NCBI GenBank assembly: GCA_963834445.1 | Contig: CAWIBU010000007.1 | Coordinates: forward strand, 372,001-436,000 | Origin: PALSA-350 sp963834445 | GTDB taxonomy: Bacteria > Acidobacteriota > Terriglobia > Terriglobales > Acidobacteriaceae | DNA: 64,000 bases | Direction: 5' to 3' | Shown here: piece after piece, positions 50,508-59,562 of the stretch | Layout of the letters: each line of letters opens with the position of its first letter | Numbering within the stretch: the stretch's first letter is position 1 | Made by a program: the position numbers and the translations under genes | Notes under the pieces: model-generated | What the model saw: only the letters and a program-made list of their open reading frames with translations | The model's database searches: none | Told to the model about the DNA's origin: nothing

Positions 50508-51368
50508 TCACAACTCTTTGAGCAACCAGCGTACAGACCTCTTCTGTATCTCAATGTACTGCGGATTCCACATGGCATGGATCGTATGCCCCACCGCTGT
50601 AAACACCACCCTGCCCTTGCCAAAATCGTAGGCCCATCCGGAAACAGACTTGGTTCCAAGGTTCTCAAACTTCAGGCCATCGATATTCTCTGCCTCCAGG
50701 ATCACATACTTTGGGTCCTTGTCATAAATGACATAGTGCTGTTCGTCGTTGACCACGAACGGGCTCATGCCTTGCGTGATCGGGTGCTTGTTTGCGGTGG
50801 CATGTACCTCGAAGGGGCGAAGCGGCGGGTGGCTGATATAGGCACCGCCCATCACCTCACGATAGTCCTTCGAGCTGAGTGAGATATTGCTGCAATTGTG
50901 CAATGCGTAAAACCCGTTTCCTGCGCTGACGAAGTCTTTAATCGCCGCGCCCTGTTCCTCCGTGATCCAGGTGACAGGTTTAGGTTCAGGAAACGTCTTG
51001 GGGGTTTCCAGATTCGCCTCATAGGCCGTGTAGGCATCGGGGCCCAGGTAGCCATCGGGCCAAATCATGCCGTCGCGCAGAATGAGGAGTAGCTGATAGT
51101 TCTTCAGCATCGCTGCTGAGATCTGATCGTATTGAATGGTGTAATCAATCGGGATGGCGAGGTCTTTAAACACCCGGTCCAGGCTGACGCGAATGTAGTC
51201 GGGATTATGGTAGCGGTCCCCGATCAGCGCCAGCGCACGCGGCTTGGCGTTCGAAGCTTGCGACTGCACCGTCGCACTGGACCCGAGACCAAGCAGCCCG
51301 GCGCCGGCAACGATGCCGGCATTTTGAACCAGCGCCCGTCGCGAAAGTTGGTTGCTGAACAATTTCAT
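50508..51368 (-). CDS. ThuA-domain protein with Tat signal
   Basis: 286 aa. Seen: twin-arginine signal (LSRRALVQNAGIVAGAGLLG), then a ThuA/glutamine-amidotransferase-like fold with ALALIGDRYHNPDYIRV, LLLILRDGMIWPDGYLG, FVSAGNGFYALHNC, HPITQGMSPFVV and GKGRVVFTAVGHTIHAM. ThuA relatives are linked to disaccharide and ketosugar utilisation; the reaction is not established. ATG 51368 chosen because AGGAG lies 5 nt upstream; the adjacent ATG 51371 is too close to it. It follows the lactonase gene by 13 bp on the same strand. Confidence 0.83.
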   Translation of the reverse strand: MKLFSNQLSRRALVQNAGIVAGAGLLGLGSSATVQSQASNAKPRALALIGDRYHNPDYIRVSLDRVFKDLAIPIDYTIQYDQISAAMLKNYQLLLILRDGMIWPDGYLGPDAYTAYEANLETPKTFPEPKPVTWITEEQGAAIKDFVSAGNGFYALHNCSNISLSSKDYREVMGGAYISHPPLRPFEVHATANKHPITQGMSPFVVNDEQHYVIYDKDPKYVILEAENIDGLKFENLGTKSVSGWAYDFGKGRVVFTAVGHTIHAMWNPQYIEIQKRSVRWLLKEL

Positions 51369-51381
51369 CATCGCTCCTATC

Positions 51382-52593
51382 CTATGTGCCCGGAACAAAC
51401 AAAATGCTAATTGGCTCCACAACATCAATGACCTGGCCAGTCGGCTTCAAGTGACCATTGGTTGGATTAATGGCAAAAACTACCAGTTGATTCGATTTCT
51501 GGTTAGCCGCCAGCAGGAACCTGCCGCTCGGGTCCAGTGCAAACGTTCGCGGTATCTTTCCTTGCGTGGGCACGATCTGAACATTGGTCAAGGTGCCTTT
51601 TACCGGGTCGATGGCAAACACAGTAATGCTGTCATGGCCCCGGTTAGACGCATAGAGAAACCGGCCGGAGGGATCGACAGCGATCTCCGCCGAGTTGTCG
51701 ACTCCCTTGAAATCGGCGGGTAGGTTGGCGATCGTCTGTACCGGCGTCAACGATCCCTTCACGGGATTATATGCAAACACCGCGACGCTTGAGCCCATTT
51801 CGCAAACCACATAGGCGAACCTGGCCCCGCGGCCAAACGTGAAATGACGCGGACCAAGACCAGCTCTGACAGTGACAAACGCAGGATCGTTCGGAGTGAA
51901 GGTGCGCTTCGCCGCATCGACCCGGTAAATTTTGATCTGATCCGTGCCAAGATCGGGGACGAACAGGAAGCGATTGTCCGGCGAGAGCACCACTGCATGC
52001 GCGTGCGGTCCCTCTTGCCGCGGGTCTATGCTCGAACCCGTGTGTTGATCGAACCCTGTTTTTTCGCCAATGCTGCCGTCCGGCTTGAGCGCAAATGAAG
52101 CCACACTCCCGCTGCTGTAATTGGCGACAAAAAGCATCCTACCGGTCTTATCAACGACCAAATGGCAAGACCGCAAACCCAGTGCGTCAACCTGGTTTAG
52201 AAAAGTGAGTGCCCCTGTTTTTGCATCGATGGAGTAGCTACTGAGCGTTCCATCTTTCTTGAGAGTTTTGGCTTCCGGTCCATCGCCCATCTCCGTAACC
52301 GCATAAAGAAAGCGATGATGAGGGTCGGTCGCCAGGAAGGTAGGGTTGGCCTGCTCAGCCGCCAGGCCGATCGGCGTGAGCTGGCCCGTTTTCGAGTCGA
52401 AGTGGTAGCTATAGATCCCTTTGCTCCCGGTGCCGGTGTAAGTACCCACATAAACGAAACTCGACTTAGCCGCCATAAGAGCTTTTCCCGGTGCACCCCA
52501 GGCTCGTGGACTGCTCGCCGCAGCGAACAGCAAGACCAGCGAAAAGACCGAACCCATCCAGATTTTCAATACCAGCCCTTGCCTCTTAACCAT
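51382..52593 (-). CDS. Secreted lactonase-family beta-propeller (6-phosphogluconolactonase Pgl-like)
   Basis: 403 aa. Seen: signal peptide (VFSLVLLFAAASSPRAWG) and a seven-bladed propeller with repeating DPSGRFLYASN/LLAAN blades, FVYVGTYTGTGSKGIYSYHF at the start, HLVVDKTGRMLFVANY, GPHAHAVVLSPDNRFLFVPD, LGPRHFTF and PRTFALDPSGRFLLAAN. The family hydrolyses 6-phosphogluconolactone or related lactones, but a secreted member more likely acts on non-phosphorylated sugar lactones (inference). It lies between two ThuA-related sequences. Confidence 0.85.
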   Translation of the reverse strand: MVKRQGLVLKIWMGSVFSLVLLFAAASSPRAWGAPGKALMAAKSSFVYVGTYTGTGSKGIYSYHFDSKTGQLTPIGLAAEQANPTFLATDPHHRFLYAVTEMGDGPEAKTLKKDGTLSSYSIDAKTGALTFLNQVDALGLRSCHLVVDKTGRMLFVANYSSGSVASFALKPDGSIGEKTGFDQHTGSSIDPRQEGPHAHAVVLSPDNRFLFVPDLGTDQIKIYRVDAAKRTFTPNDPAFVTVRAGLGPRHFTFGRGARFAYVVCEMGSSVAVFAYNPVKGSLTPVQTIANLPADFKGVDNSAEIAVDPSGRFLYASNRGHDSITVFAIDPVKGTLTNVQIVPTQGKIPRTFALDPSGRFLLAANQKSNQLVVFAINPTNGHLKPTGQVIDVVEPISILFVPGT

Positions 52594-52684
52594 TAATCAC
52601 CTTCGTAACCAGCGTCCATCGGTCCTACGCCTGGGGTCCCCACTCTTTCTAGACCAGAGCGGGAAGTAACGCAAGTCAATCCTC

Positions 52685-52970
52685 TCAGCCGGGCCAGAGC
52701 ATTCCATCGCGCAGAATGATCAGCAGCTTATAGCCCTTCAACTGCTCCGCGTTCAAAAGCTCAACTTCGTCTCTGAAATCGATCGAGATACCAAGATCCT
52801 TAACCAGCGTCTTGCGCAATGCGGTGCGGGTATAGTCACTGTTATGGTACCGATCGCCGATCAATGCAAACGCAGTCGCCTTCCTGGCCGGCGGAGGCCG
52901 GCGGCGTCCGCAGCAGTGCCGCCGCCGCTATTCCGGAGAGTACCCTACGCCGTGAAATCGTTTGCTTCAT
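52685..52970 (-). pseudogene. Frameshifted, truncated ThuA-domain gene
   Basis: Starts with an intact Tat-like leader (MKQTISRRRVLSGIAAAALL). The frame then breaks at about 52895, and the reading continues in another frame as KATAFALIGDRYHNSDY, LVKDLGISIDF, LKGYKLLIILRDGMLWPG and then a stop. These segments align with ALALIGDRYHNPDY and LLLILRDGMIWPDG in the intact ThuA gene at 50508. Everything after WPG, about two thirds of the protein, is missing. It sits between the lactonase and the TonB receptor on the same strand. Confidence 0.8.
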
Positions 52971-52982
52971 GCACGCCTGCTC

Positions 52983-55900
52983 TCAGAACACCAGCTTTGC
53001 TGCAACCTGCATGACCCGCCCATCTTTCGACGAAGTGATGCGTCCGAATGCCGAACTGGTGAATGAGTTGTTCGGGTTCAACAGGTTGGTATGATTTAAC
53101 GCGTTAAATACTTCCCATCGAAGTTCCAGCCGTTTGTCCTCATGAATGGGGATGTTTTTGAACAGGCCACCGTCAAAGTTTTCGATCCCCGGCCCGTAGA
53201 TCGTGTTGCGCCCACTGGTGCCGAACGTTCCCAGCGCTGGGAGCGAGAATGCGCTGGTATCGAAGTACTTGGCGATCTTGCTGGTTCTGGATCTTCCGTT
53301 ATATACAGCTACCGGGCCATGCACGTCTGCATGGTCGCTGGCGACGCCGATCAGGCTGCGATCGACGCCTGCCAACACACTGAACGGCGCGCCACTTTGC
53401 AAAGTAACAATTCCATCCAGCTGCCAGCCGCCGGTCAAGCCCTTCACCAAGCCGTTACCGGTGGTGAGCCCGGGAATCCGGTAAAGGAATGAAGTAACAA
53501 AGCGGTGCTTCACGTCGAAATCCGAAGGACCGTAATCAAGATTCCAGTTATAAGGATCGCGGGCCTGGTTGCCCAATCCACTGTTGCCGTCGTTCGAAGC
53601 GATATCCATCGACTTCGAGAAGACATACGATCCCAGCAGGGTGAACCCACCGGAGAAGCGGCGATTCCAGTTGAGCTGCAGGGCGTTGTAAGACGATGGG
53701 CCCTCAGCGGTATCCTCCGTGATCGTCTGGAAGCTTGTGTAAGGACGCCGTGAGTTTATGTTGCCGGTCGTAGACTTACCCGGTATGTACACGCCAGGAT
53801 TCAATTCCTCCAGAAGCAGCAGGCGCGTTCCCTTGGCGCCCAGGTAGGCGGCCGTGACCACTACTTGCTTCCAGACTTCTTTTTGTACCGTCAGGTTCCA
53901 TTGCTGAATGTAGCCCGTGGTGAAGTTAGGATCGATCGTATTCTCTGTCATCGGCAGATAGAAAACTCTCGTCGCCCGGTCGGCCGCAGTTTTGGGCGGA
54001 ACGTAGTTCAGCAAAAGTTGCTGGGTCTGCTGGTGGTTGGCATAAGGATTGGCAAACTGAACGCTGAACGTGGTTTGCCCATAAGAGAAAGGCTGGTTCA
54101 ACTGGTTGGTGTTGAGCGCTACCGGGCGCAACGTGTCAGAAAATATACCGTAGGCGCCACGAATCACCGTTTTGCCATTACCCCCCGGGTCATAGGCGAA
54201 GCCAATGCGCGGTGCAAGTTTGTTGTAGCGGTTGGGCGTTACGCCGGCGCCAATCCCCGGGTCGCCGGGAAACACCGCTCCGGCCGGCGCCAGAGGATAG
54301 ACGACAGATTGCTCGCCTGGACGAAATGCCCCATCGTGACCAAAGCGGTCGCGGGTCGTGATGTACGGTTCCCAGCGCAGGCCCAGGTTCAGTGTCAACT
54401 TGGTTGACGCCCGCCAGTCATCCTGGAAGTAAAGAAACGGCGTGTACTTGTACTGCTCGGAAAACAGCGGCGTATTCTGGAACACACTGTTGGCTGCCCC
54501 CAGAAAAAAGTCAGCATAACCATCTCCGTAAGGACCGGATCGCGTGCCAGAGAACGTGTATTGCGGCGCAAATTGAAAGTATTCCCGGCCGTAACGCCGT
54601 TCGTAGGAGTATTCTCCGCCAAATTGCAGCAAATGGTTCTTCAACGAGTAGCTCACCGTGTCAAGAAACTGATAGTTCATCATGAAGCTGCGAAAGTTTG
54701 TCGGTACCCGGATCGACAGGCCGTTGGCTGCGGTCACTGACCAGTCAGTCGGAACACTGGGCGGCGCCAACGGTATGCAACCCACGCAGCCCAGGTCGGC
54801 GAAGGTTGCTGGATTGGTGATCTGCGGGGAACGAATAAAGGTGTTGCGCGCCACCGTGAAGGTGGCCAGGTTCAACAACCCGGGCGTAAAGATATGGGTT
54901 TCATTGATGGTTCCATTGTGAGTCGGCCAATCGTTGTTAGAGTTGAACGCCGGCAGGCCGGCATTCTGGGCATTGAAACTATCGTCAAAGAAATAACGGA
55001 TGCTTAGCTTATCGTTGTTGGAGAGCGATTCGTCGAGTTTGGCGATGAGCTGGTTCTCACGCGTAGGCAAACCCAGGTTGAAGGCGTACACGTTGCCGGC
55101 CCGGTTTGGGAGTGGCAAAAACGCGTTGGTAAAGGCCTGGGCCACCGGGTCGAGCAGACCCTGGGGAATAATGTCTCCGGGAAAGGGGGTGCCGATTGGC
55201 GTGGTCGGCGTCACTGTGCTGGGCGGCGCCACGGTAATGGGTTTGCCCGCCACCACCGTTTGCGAGAAGTTGCCGGCCCGTTCCAGTGCCGTAGGAACAA
55301 TGGTCGAAGAGATCGTGCTCCCCAGCGTCTGCCGGGTCAATTCCGCCCCCACGAAAAAGAAGGTCCGATCTCTTCCGTTGTAATGCGGCAATACCACCGG
55401 CCCACCGATCGTACCCCCGAACTGATTCCGCCGCAGGGGAGGAACCCGGGTGGCAAAGTAGTCTCGCGCATCGGCATAGTTATTGCGAATAAAGTCATAC
55501 GCCGTGCCGTGGATCTGGTTGGTGCCCGACTTGGTGATCATGTTGATCACCGCACCTGCATCCCGGCCATACACCGCGCTATAGCTGTTCTGCAGGATAG
55601 AAAATTCCTGCAGCATATCCGGGTTGGGAAAAGCGGCAGGCACGTTGTTGTAGGCGTCCATGTTCAGGCCGCCGTCGAGAGTATAGGCAGACTGGTTAGG
55701 GCGCGCTCCATTTACGCTGAACACCAGACCGGTATTGAGGGCAATTCCGCTGGCCGCGGAGCCACTTGCGGCCGGGACCGCACCCGGTAACAATGCTTGC
55801 AGGCTGAGCGCGTTGCGGCCGTTCAAGGGCAGCTCCGTCATGCGCGTGGAATCCACCACGTCTTTCACCGCCGAGCTGAAAGTGTCGAGATTGGTTACGT

Positions 55901-56282
55901 TCGCCTGCACTGCAACCACCTGCTGCGTTTGCCCAACCTGCATCGGCAGGTCGACCCGGGCACGCTGGTCAACCTGAAGCAGAACGCCGGTGCGCTGAAC
56001 AGTCTGAAAACCAGCTGCCTTGCAGGTAACGTTGTAGGTTGCCGCCGGTAGATCCGCGATCACATAGTTACCCGACTCATCGGGTTTCGCGCTCTCCGTA
56101 ATGCCCGTCGCCACGTTGGTGACGGTAATATCCGCGGTGCTCACGATTGCTCCGCTGGGATCGGTAACCGTGCCAAAAATAATGCTTCTACCTGACTGCG
56201 CCCAAAGAGTTGAGAAGCCCGCTCCCAGCATCCACAGCACAGCCACAATAAAACCGACACAAACGACCTTACGATTCTTCAT
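52983..56282 (-). CDS. TonB-dependent receptor, Oar-like, with N-terminal carboxypeptidase-regulatory domain
   Basis: 1099 aa outer-membrane receptor. Seen: signal peptide (VVCVGFIVAVLWMLGAGFST), a CarboxypepD_reg domain at about 35-115 (IIFGTVTDPSGAIVSTADIT), a plug with LPLNGRNALSLQALLPGAVP and FSVNGARPNQSAYTLDGG, QEFSILQNSYSAVYGRDAGA, then a large barrel ending in AKLVF with terminal Phe as expected. This is the abundant acidobacterial Oar-like class, thought to import oligosaccharides. ATG 56282 gives a normal signal peptide. It lies 35 bp after the SDR gene, so co-transcription is likely. Confidence 0.9.
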   Translation of the reverse strand: MKNRKVVCVGFIVAVLWMLGAGFSTLWAQSGRSIIFGTVTDPSGAIVSTADITVTNVATGITESAKPDESGNYVIADLPAATYNVTCKAAGFQTVQRTGVLLQVDQRARVDLPMQVGQTQQVVAVQANVTNLDTFSSAVKDVVDSTRMTELPLNGRNALSLQALLPGAVPAASGSAASGIALNTGLVFSVNGARPNQSAYTLDGGLNMDAYNNVPAAFPNPDMLQEFSILQNSYSAVYGRDAGAVINMITKSGTNQIHGTAYDFIRNNYADARDYFATRVPPLRRNQFGGTIGGPVVLPHYNGRDRTFFFVGAELTRQTLGSTISSTIVPTALERAGNFSQTVVAGKPITVAPPSTVTPTTPIGTPFPGDIIPQGLLDPVAQAFTNAFLPLPNRAGNVYAFNLGLPTRENQLIAKLDESLSNNDKLSIRYFFDDSFNAQNAGLPAFNSNNDWPTHNGTINETHIFTPGLLNLATFTVARNTFIRSPQITNPATFADLGCVGCIPLAPPSVPTDWSVTAANGLSIRVPTNFRSFMMNYQFLDTVSYSLKNHLLQFGGEYSYERRYGREYFQFAPQYTFSGTRSGPYGDGYADFFLGAANSVFQNTPLFSEQYKYTPFLYFQDDWRASTKLTLNLGLRWEPYITTRDRFGHDGAFRPGEQSVVYPLAPAGAVFPGDPGIGAGVTPNRYNKLAPRIGFAYDPGGNGKTVIRGAYGIFSDTLRPVALNTNQLNQPFSYGQTTFSVQFANPYANHQQTQQLLLNYVPPKTAADRATRVFYLPMTENTIDPNFTTGYIQQWNLTVQKEVWKQVVVTAAYLGAKGTRLLLLEELNPGVYIPGKSTTGNINSRRPYTSFQTITEDTAEGPSSYNALQLNWNRRFSGGFTLLGSYVFSKSMDIASNDGNSGLGNQARDPYNWNLDYGPSDFDVKHRFVTSFLYRIPGLTTGNGLVKGLTGGWQLDGIVTLQSGAPFSVLAGVDRSLIGVASDHADVHGPVAVYNGRSRTSKIAKYFDTSAFSLPALGTFGTSGRNTIYGPGIENFDGGLFKNIPIHEDKRLELRWEVFNALNHTNLLNPNNSFTSSAFGRITSSKDGRVMQVAAKLVF

Positions 56283-56317
56283 GAATTCCTCGTCATCACT
56301 GGCCACAAACTTCAAAT

Positions 56318-57097
56318 TCACGCTCGCAAATTGAGAACGCCCCCATCAAAGGGCACATCTGCTCCCGTCAGAAAGCTGGCGAGATCAGAGCACAGATAGA
56401 CTGCCAGGCCCGCAACTTCTTCCGGCTTTGCCATTCTGCCTACGGGTTGCGTAAGCGAGAGCGCCTTGAACATTTCTGCCTCTTTACCGGGATAGTTTTG
56501 TTTGATAAATCCGTCGACGAAGGGAGTATGCACGCGTGCCGGGGTGATGCAGTTGCAGCGAATATTCTGGTCTACATAGTCACGCGCCACGGAAAACGTC
56601 ATCGCGCGCACCGCGCCTTTACTCATTGAGTATGCGAAACGGCTGGGAATGCCGGCTACCGCTGCGACCGACGACAGGTTGATAATCACTCCGCCCCCCT
56701 GGGCAAGCATGGTCGTGATTACCGCTTGCATGCAGAGATAGATTCCCTGCACATTGACGCGAAAGATGCGTTCAAAATCCTCCACGCTCGTGGTCGCCAG
56801 CGTACCTATATGAGCAATACCTGCGCTGTTGACCAGCGCATGGATCGGACCCTCTGCGGCCATCTCCGTGAAGGCGCGGCCCACGCTGGCAGAGTCGGCC
56901 ACATCGCATGGCACCGCCCGGGCCCTTCCACCCCCCTGGTTGATTTCGCTTGCCGTTGCGTCCGCCCCCGTGCGGTCGATATCCAAAACCCACACCTGGG
57001 CACGGCTCGCAGCCAGAGCTTTGCAAACGGCTCTTCCAATACCGCTGCCTCCGCCGGTCACGACCGCCACTCTGCCGTCTAAATTAAAGCCGTCCAA
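56318..57097 (-). CDS. SDR-family NAD(P)-dependent dehydrogenase
   Basis: 259 aa from TTG 57097. Seen: TGGGSGIG cofactor loop, CDVADSASV, NSAGIAHIG (NAG region), NLSSVAAVAGI with the catalytic Ser, YSMSKGAV with Tyr and Lys, and CITPARVHTPFVDGF. Classical SDR; a sugar or sugar-acid alcohol substrate is plausible next to an IclR regulator, a TonB receptor and a lactonase. The frame stays open upstream to 57190, but a good promoter (57126-57153) lies within that stretch, so the start must be downstream of it. Confidence 0.85.
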   Translation of the reverse strand: MDGFNLDGRVAVVTGGGSGIGRAVCKALAASRAQVWVLDIDRTGADATASEINQGGGRARAVPCDVADSASVGRAFTEMAAEGPIHALVNSAGIAHIGTLATTSVEDFERIFRVNVQGIYLCMQAVITTMLAQGGGVIINLSSVAAVAGIPSRFAYSMSKGAVRAMTFSVARDYVDQNIRCNCITPARVHTPFVDGFIKQNYPGKEAEMFKALSLTQPVGRMAKPEEVAGLAVYLCSDLASFLTGADVPFDGGVLNLRA

Positions 57098-57125
57098 AAA
57101 GAGTTCCCCAGGAATGCGACACCCT

Positions 57126-57153
57126 TCTATAAGCTGCACAATAAAGATGTCAA
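57126..57153 (-). promoter_or_regulatory. Promoter of the SDR-TonB receptor unit
   Basis: Minus strand TTGACA (57153-57148), 16 nt, TATAGA (57131-57126). Near-consensus and in an AT-rich stretch; predicted start about 57118, leader about 20 nt to TTG 57097. Confidence 0.6.
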
Positions 57154-57325
57154 GAAATAAAATTGGCATTTCATTATGTGAATTTTGCAATGTCTTAGAA
57201 TCTCGCGGTAGAGACAGGAAAAGACTTGGTATAGGAAAAAGGGGGAACGGGGGGGCAGCCGGTCCAGTTGTTTGCGGGCTTTGGATTGCCGGGACGTATC
57301 CTGCACGGTCGTTAACGCTGGTTGG

Positions 57326-57340
57326 GGTGTTTTAAAAACC
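57326..57340. promoter_or_regulatory. 15-bp imperfect palindrome, possible IclR-type operator
   Basis: GGTGTTTTAAAAACC, 12 of 15 positions symmetric, between the IclR gene and the SDR promoter. Size and AT-rich centre resemble IclR-family operators. The rest of 57191-57421 shows no gene. Confidence 0.3.
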
Positions 57341-57421
57341 GCACGATGGGCGTTTGCCCAGAGTCCACGTTTAGCAGACTGGTGAAAGAAGGCTGATCAT
57401 GGAGTCCGAAAAGAACGGAAA

Positions 57422-58285
57422 TCAGCCGCGACTCGCAGGCCTCGCGCCAGCCTTGCCGCGAGCGGGTATCTTCGGCTCGCGACCACGCCGAGCCGTTTTC
57501 GGTACTCGATAACCAAGTCGCCATGAGATTTCCCGCGCCGCCTTACAGATTTCCGCGGAAAAAAACGGCAGTCGTGCTTTGCTCACGCGCGAGATGGGCC
57601 CGGAGACGCTTATGGCGCCCAGCACCTTGCCGTCCGGGCCGCTGATGGCTGCGCCAATGCACCGCGCACCCACGACCGCCTCTTCGTCGTCGAGCGAATA
57701 TCCTTGTTCTCGTGTTTGTGCCAGTTCTCGCTTCAGCCGGGCAACGGTGGTCACCGATTTAGCCGTCTCCTGCGTGAATTCAATGGCGGCGAAGATCTCT
57801 TCTTTTTTGTTCTCGTCGTCCATGCTGGCGAGGATCGCTTTGCCCAGGGAAGTGCAGTGCAATTGGCGGCGCATACCAATCTGCGAAACCAGGCGGAACG
57901 TATGCAGGCTTTCCAGTACATCTAGATAAAGAATGCTGCTGCCATCCAGCACCGCCAGGTTCACTGTCTCATCGGTTACCTCGCGGAGCTTTTCGAGCGT
58001 AGGCCGGGCAATGTTTACGATTGTCGCCTGAAAGTTGACACCGCTCCCCAGTCGCACTAGCTTGGGGCCCAGCATGTAGCTCCCTTCGGCATCGCGAAAC
58101 AGATAGGCTTCCGCTTCCAGATGGCTCAGAAAGCGATGCACCGTGCTCTTATTCATTGCTGTCTTCGCTGCGACATCCTTCAGTTGGAGCCCGGCGGGAG
58201 ACTGGTCGAGTAATTCGAGAATGCGCAGGACTTTTCCAATTACCCCGACTGGCGCAGATTTTGACTTCTTCGTTCGCATGGTCAT
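57422..58285 (-). CDS. IclR-family transcriptional regulator
   Basis: 287 aa. Seen: N-terminal winged HTH (LRILELLDQSPAGLQLKDVA, AMNKSTVHRFLSHLEAEAYL) and the C-terminal GAF-like effector domain with MRRQLHCTSLGKAILASM, SLDDEEAVVGARCIGAAIS and GAISVSGPISRV. The C-terminal 30 residues are basic (RRGREPKIPARGKAGARPAS), an unusual extension. It probably controls the SDR/TonB receptor genes downstream on the same strand. ATG 58279 is an alternative start. Confidence 0.92.
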   Translation of the reverse strand: MTMRTKKSKSAPVGVIGKVLRILELLDQSPAGLQLKDVAAKTAMNKSTVHRFLSHLEAEAYLFRDAEGSYMLGPKLVRLGSGVNFQATIVNIARPTLEKLREVTDETVNLAVLDGSSILYLDVLESLHTFRLVSQIGMRRQLHCTSLGKAILASMDDENKKEEIFAAIEFTQETAKSVTTVARLKRELAQTREQGYSLDDEEAVVGARCIGAAISGPDGKVLGAISVSGPISRVSKARLPFFSAEICKAAREISWRLGYRVPKTARRGREPKIPARGKAGARPASRG

Positions 58286-58344
58286 GACTTCCGACGGGAC
58301 AATACTACGCCGAACGCAAACAAGATAATGTCTGCCGTGAGGAC

Positions 58345-58367
58345 TGTTTATTAACCAGTAATAAACA
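58345..58367. promoter_or_regulatory. Perfect 9-bp inverted repeat upstream of the IclR gene
   Basis: TGTTTATTA (58345-58353), ACCAG, TAATAAACA (58359-58367). It lies 60-82 nt before the IclR start and after the end of the DUF296 gene. AT-rich, perfect and in the promoter interval of a regulator gene: a good candidate autoregulatory operator. Confidence 0.5.
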
Positions 58368-58403
58368 CCTCTCGCTGTTCAGTTGATTGGAAAGTAACAT
58401 GCG

Positions 58404-58943
58404 CTAGCGATAGTCCTTGTCATCCAACCGGCGGAAATCAACATTGTTCATAACCCCGATCGTTACGACGGCGAAGGTGAAAACCTCGGTACCCGGTTCC
58501 AAATGGCCGGCGATTACCTTGTCCGGCGTAGCCAGCGTTATATGAGGATGGAGCCGGCCATCGATGACATACCCATTCATACTGACCACGTCAGCGGGTT
58601 GGGTGGGGTTTTTGGTAAACGTGTCACGGGAGGGAAACGTTCGATTGCTCACCTGGTGCACCTGGTAGCCGCGAACCGAACCCATGGCAGCGAGAATCAC
58701 GCCGTTGCGAATATTCTCTTGCTTCACCATTTTTTGCAGGCCGGCTAATAGGTCCGTCTTGTATTTGAAGCGAAGAACGACAATGCGGTCGAAGTGGCCC
58801 GTGATGGCGTACACGTCCGGCACCTGGCTGCTATTTTCCCTGGCGTCGTCCGCTGGGTTCGGGGAAGGCTTGACGATGGTTCGCCGGGTTTCCTGCCCAA
58901 GCGCCATGGTCGCCATCGTCAGTAACAGAATGAGCCGCCTCAT
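58404..58943 (-). CDS. Secreted PPC/DUF296-domain protein
   Basis: 179 aa. Seen: signal peptide (LILLLTMATMALG) and a PPC/DUF296 fold with FDRIVVLRFKYKTDLLAGLQ, GVILAAMGSVRGYQVHQVSN, HPHITLATPDKVIAGHLEPG and TFAVVTIGVM. In most bacteria this domain is cytoplasmic (in plants it is joined to AT-hooks); a signal peptide is notable. The His triad in HPHITLA...GH could bind metal. Function unknown. Same strand as the IclR gene, 118 bp upstream of it. Confidence 0.78.
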   Translation of the reverse strand: MRRLILLLTMATMALGQETRRTIVKPSPNPADDARENSSQVPDVYAITGHFDRIVVLRFKYKTDLLAGLQKMVKQENIRNGVILAAMGSVRGYQVHQVSNRTFPSRDTFTKNPTQPADVVSMNGYVIDGRLHPHITLATPDKVIAGHLEPGTEVFTFAVVTIGVMNNVDFRRLDDKDYR

Positions 58944-59010
58944 ACCTTCTCCGCGCAGGCCCCGGTGCTGGTGCCTGCCGATCTTTCAGTCGGCTCGCAC
59001 CAGGTGCCAA

Positions 59011-59562
59011 TCAGAATGCCCGCTTCACGAAATGCGCTGTCCTGGTACCGGCCTTCTCGGTGTAATACACCGTGACTTTTCCTGCTTTTTCAGTGCCAGC
59101 GACAACATCTTTCCCAGTATCTTTCGCCGCCCGGTCGGTCATGTGGAACGTCTGTTCGCTGCCGTCAGCCGTCTTTACGGCAATCGTTTTGGCGCCTCGA
59201 TCTACATGGGAGACGGTGCCCTCGGTCGCTTTCAAACCGTCGTCGCCAATATTGTCGATCTCATGGGTGGTCTCTTTCCCGCCCACGACTGTGTAATGCA
59301 CCGCCACTTTGCTGCCTTCCTTCAATCCGCCCAGGCTATCCATCGTGGCCTTCTTGGTATCTTCGGCGCCGTCGACCGTAGCGTCTTTGGTGTAATGAAT
59401 CGTGTGTTCCGTTCCGTCCTCGGTCTTTACCACCACAACCTTGGCGCCGGTATCGACCTTCTGCACCGTTCCTTCCACCGCATGGGCCACATCCTGTGCC
59501 ACGCAGTTTAACGAAGCCGCCAAAGCCAAAGCACTCATCAGGGCAACTGTCTTGATCATCAC
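59011..59562 (-). CDS. Small secreted protein with two tandem beta domains
   Basis: 183 aa. Seen: signal peptide (VALMSALALAASLNCVA) and two repeats of about 70 residues: EGTVQKVDTGAKVVVVKTED (near 30) and EGTVSHVDRGAKTIAVKTAD (near 113), each followed by G-(T/S)-E-x-T-x-H. The pattern resembles DUF5666/OB-like repeat proteins found in acidobacteria. No catalytic motif; possibly a periplasmic binding or stress protein. Stand-alone gene. Confidence 0.72.
   Translation of the reverse strand: MMIKTVALMSALALAASLNCVAQDVAHAVEGTVQKVDTGAKVVVVKTEDGTEHTIHYTKDATVDGAEDTKKATMDSLGGLKEGSKVAVHYTVVGGKETTHEIDNIGDDGLKATEGTVSHVDRGAKTIAVKTADGSEQTFHMTDRAAKDTGKDVVAGTEKAGKVTVYYTEKAGTRTAHFVKRAF

Noticed and set aside
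57098..57190. N-terminal extension of the SDR
   Set aside because: It contains a near-consensus promoter, and classical SDRs begin shortly before the TGGGSGIG loop.
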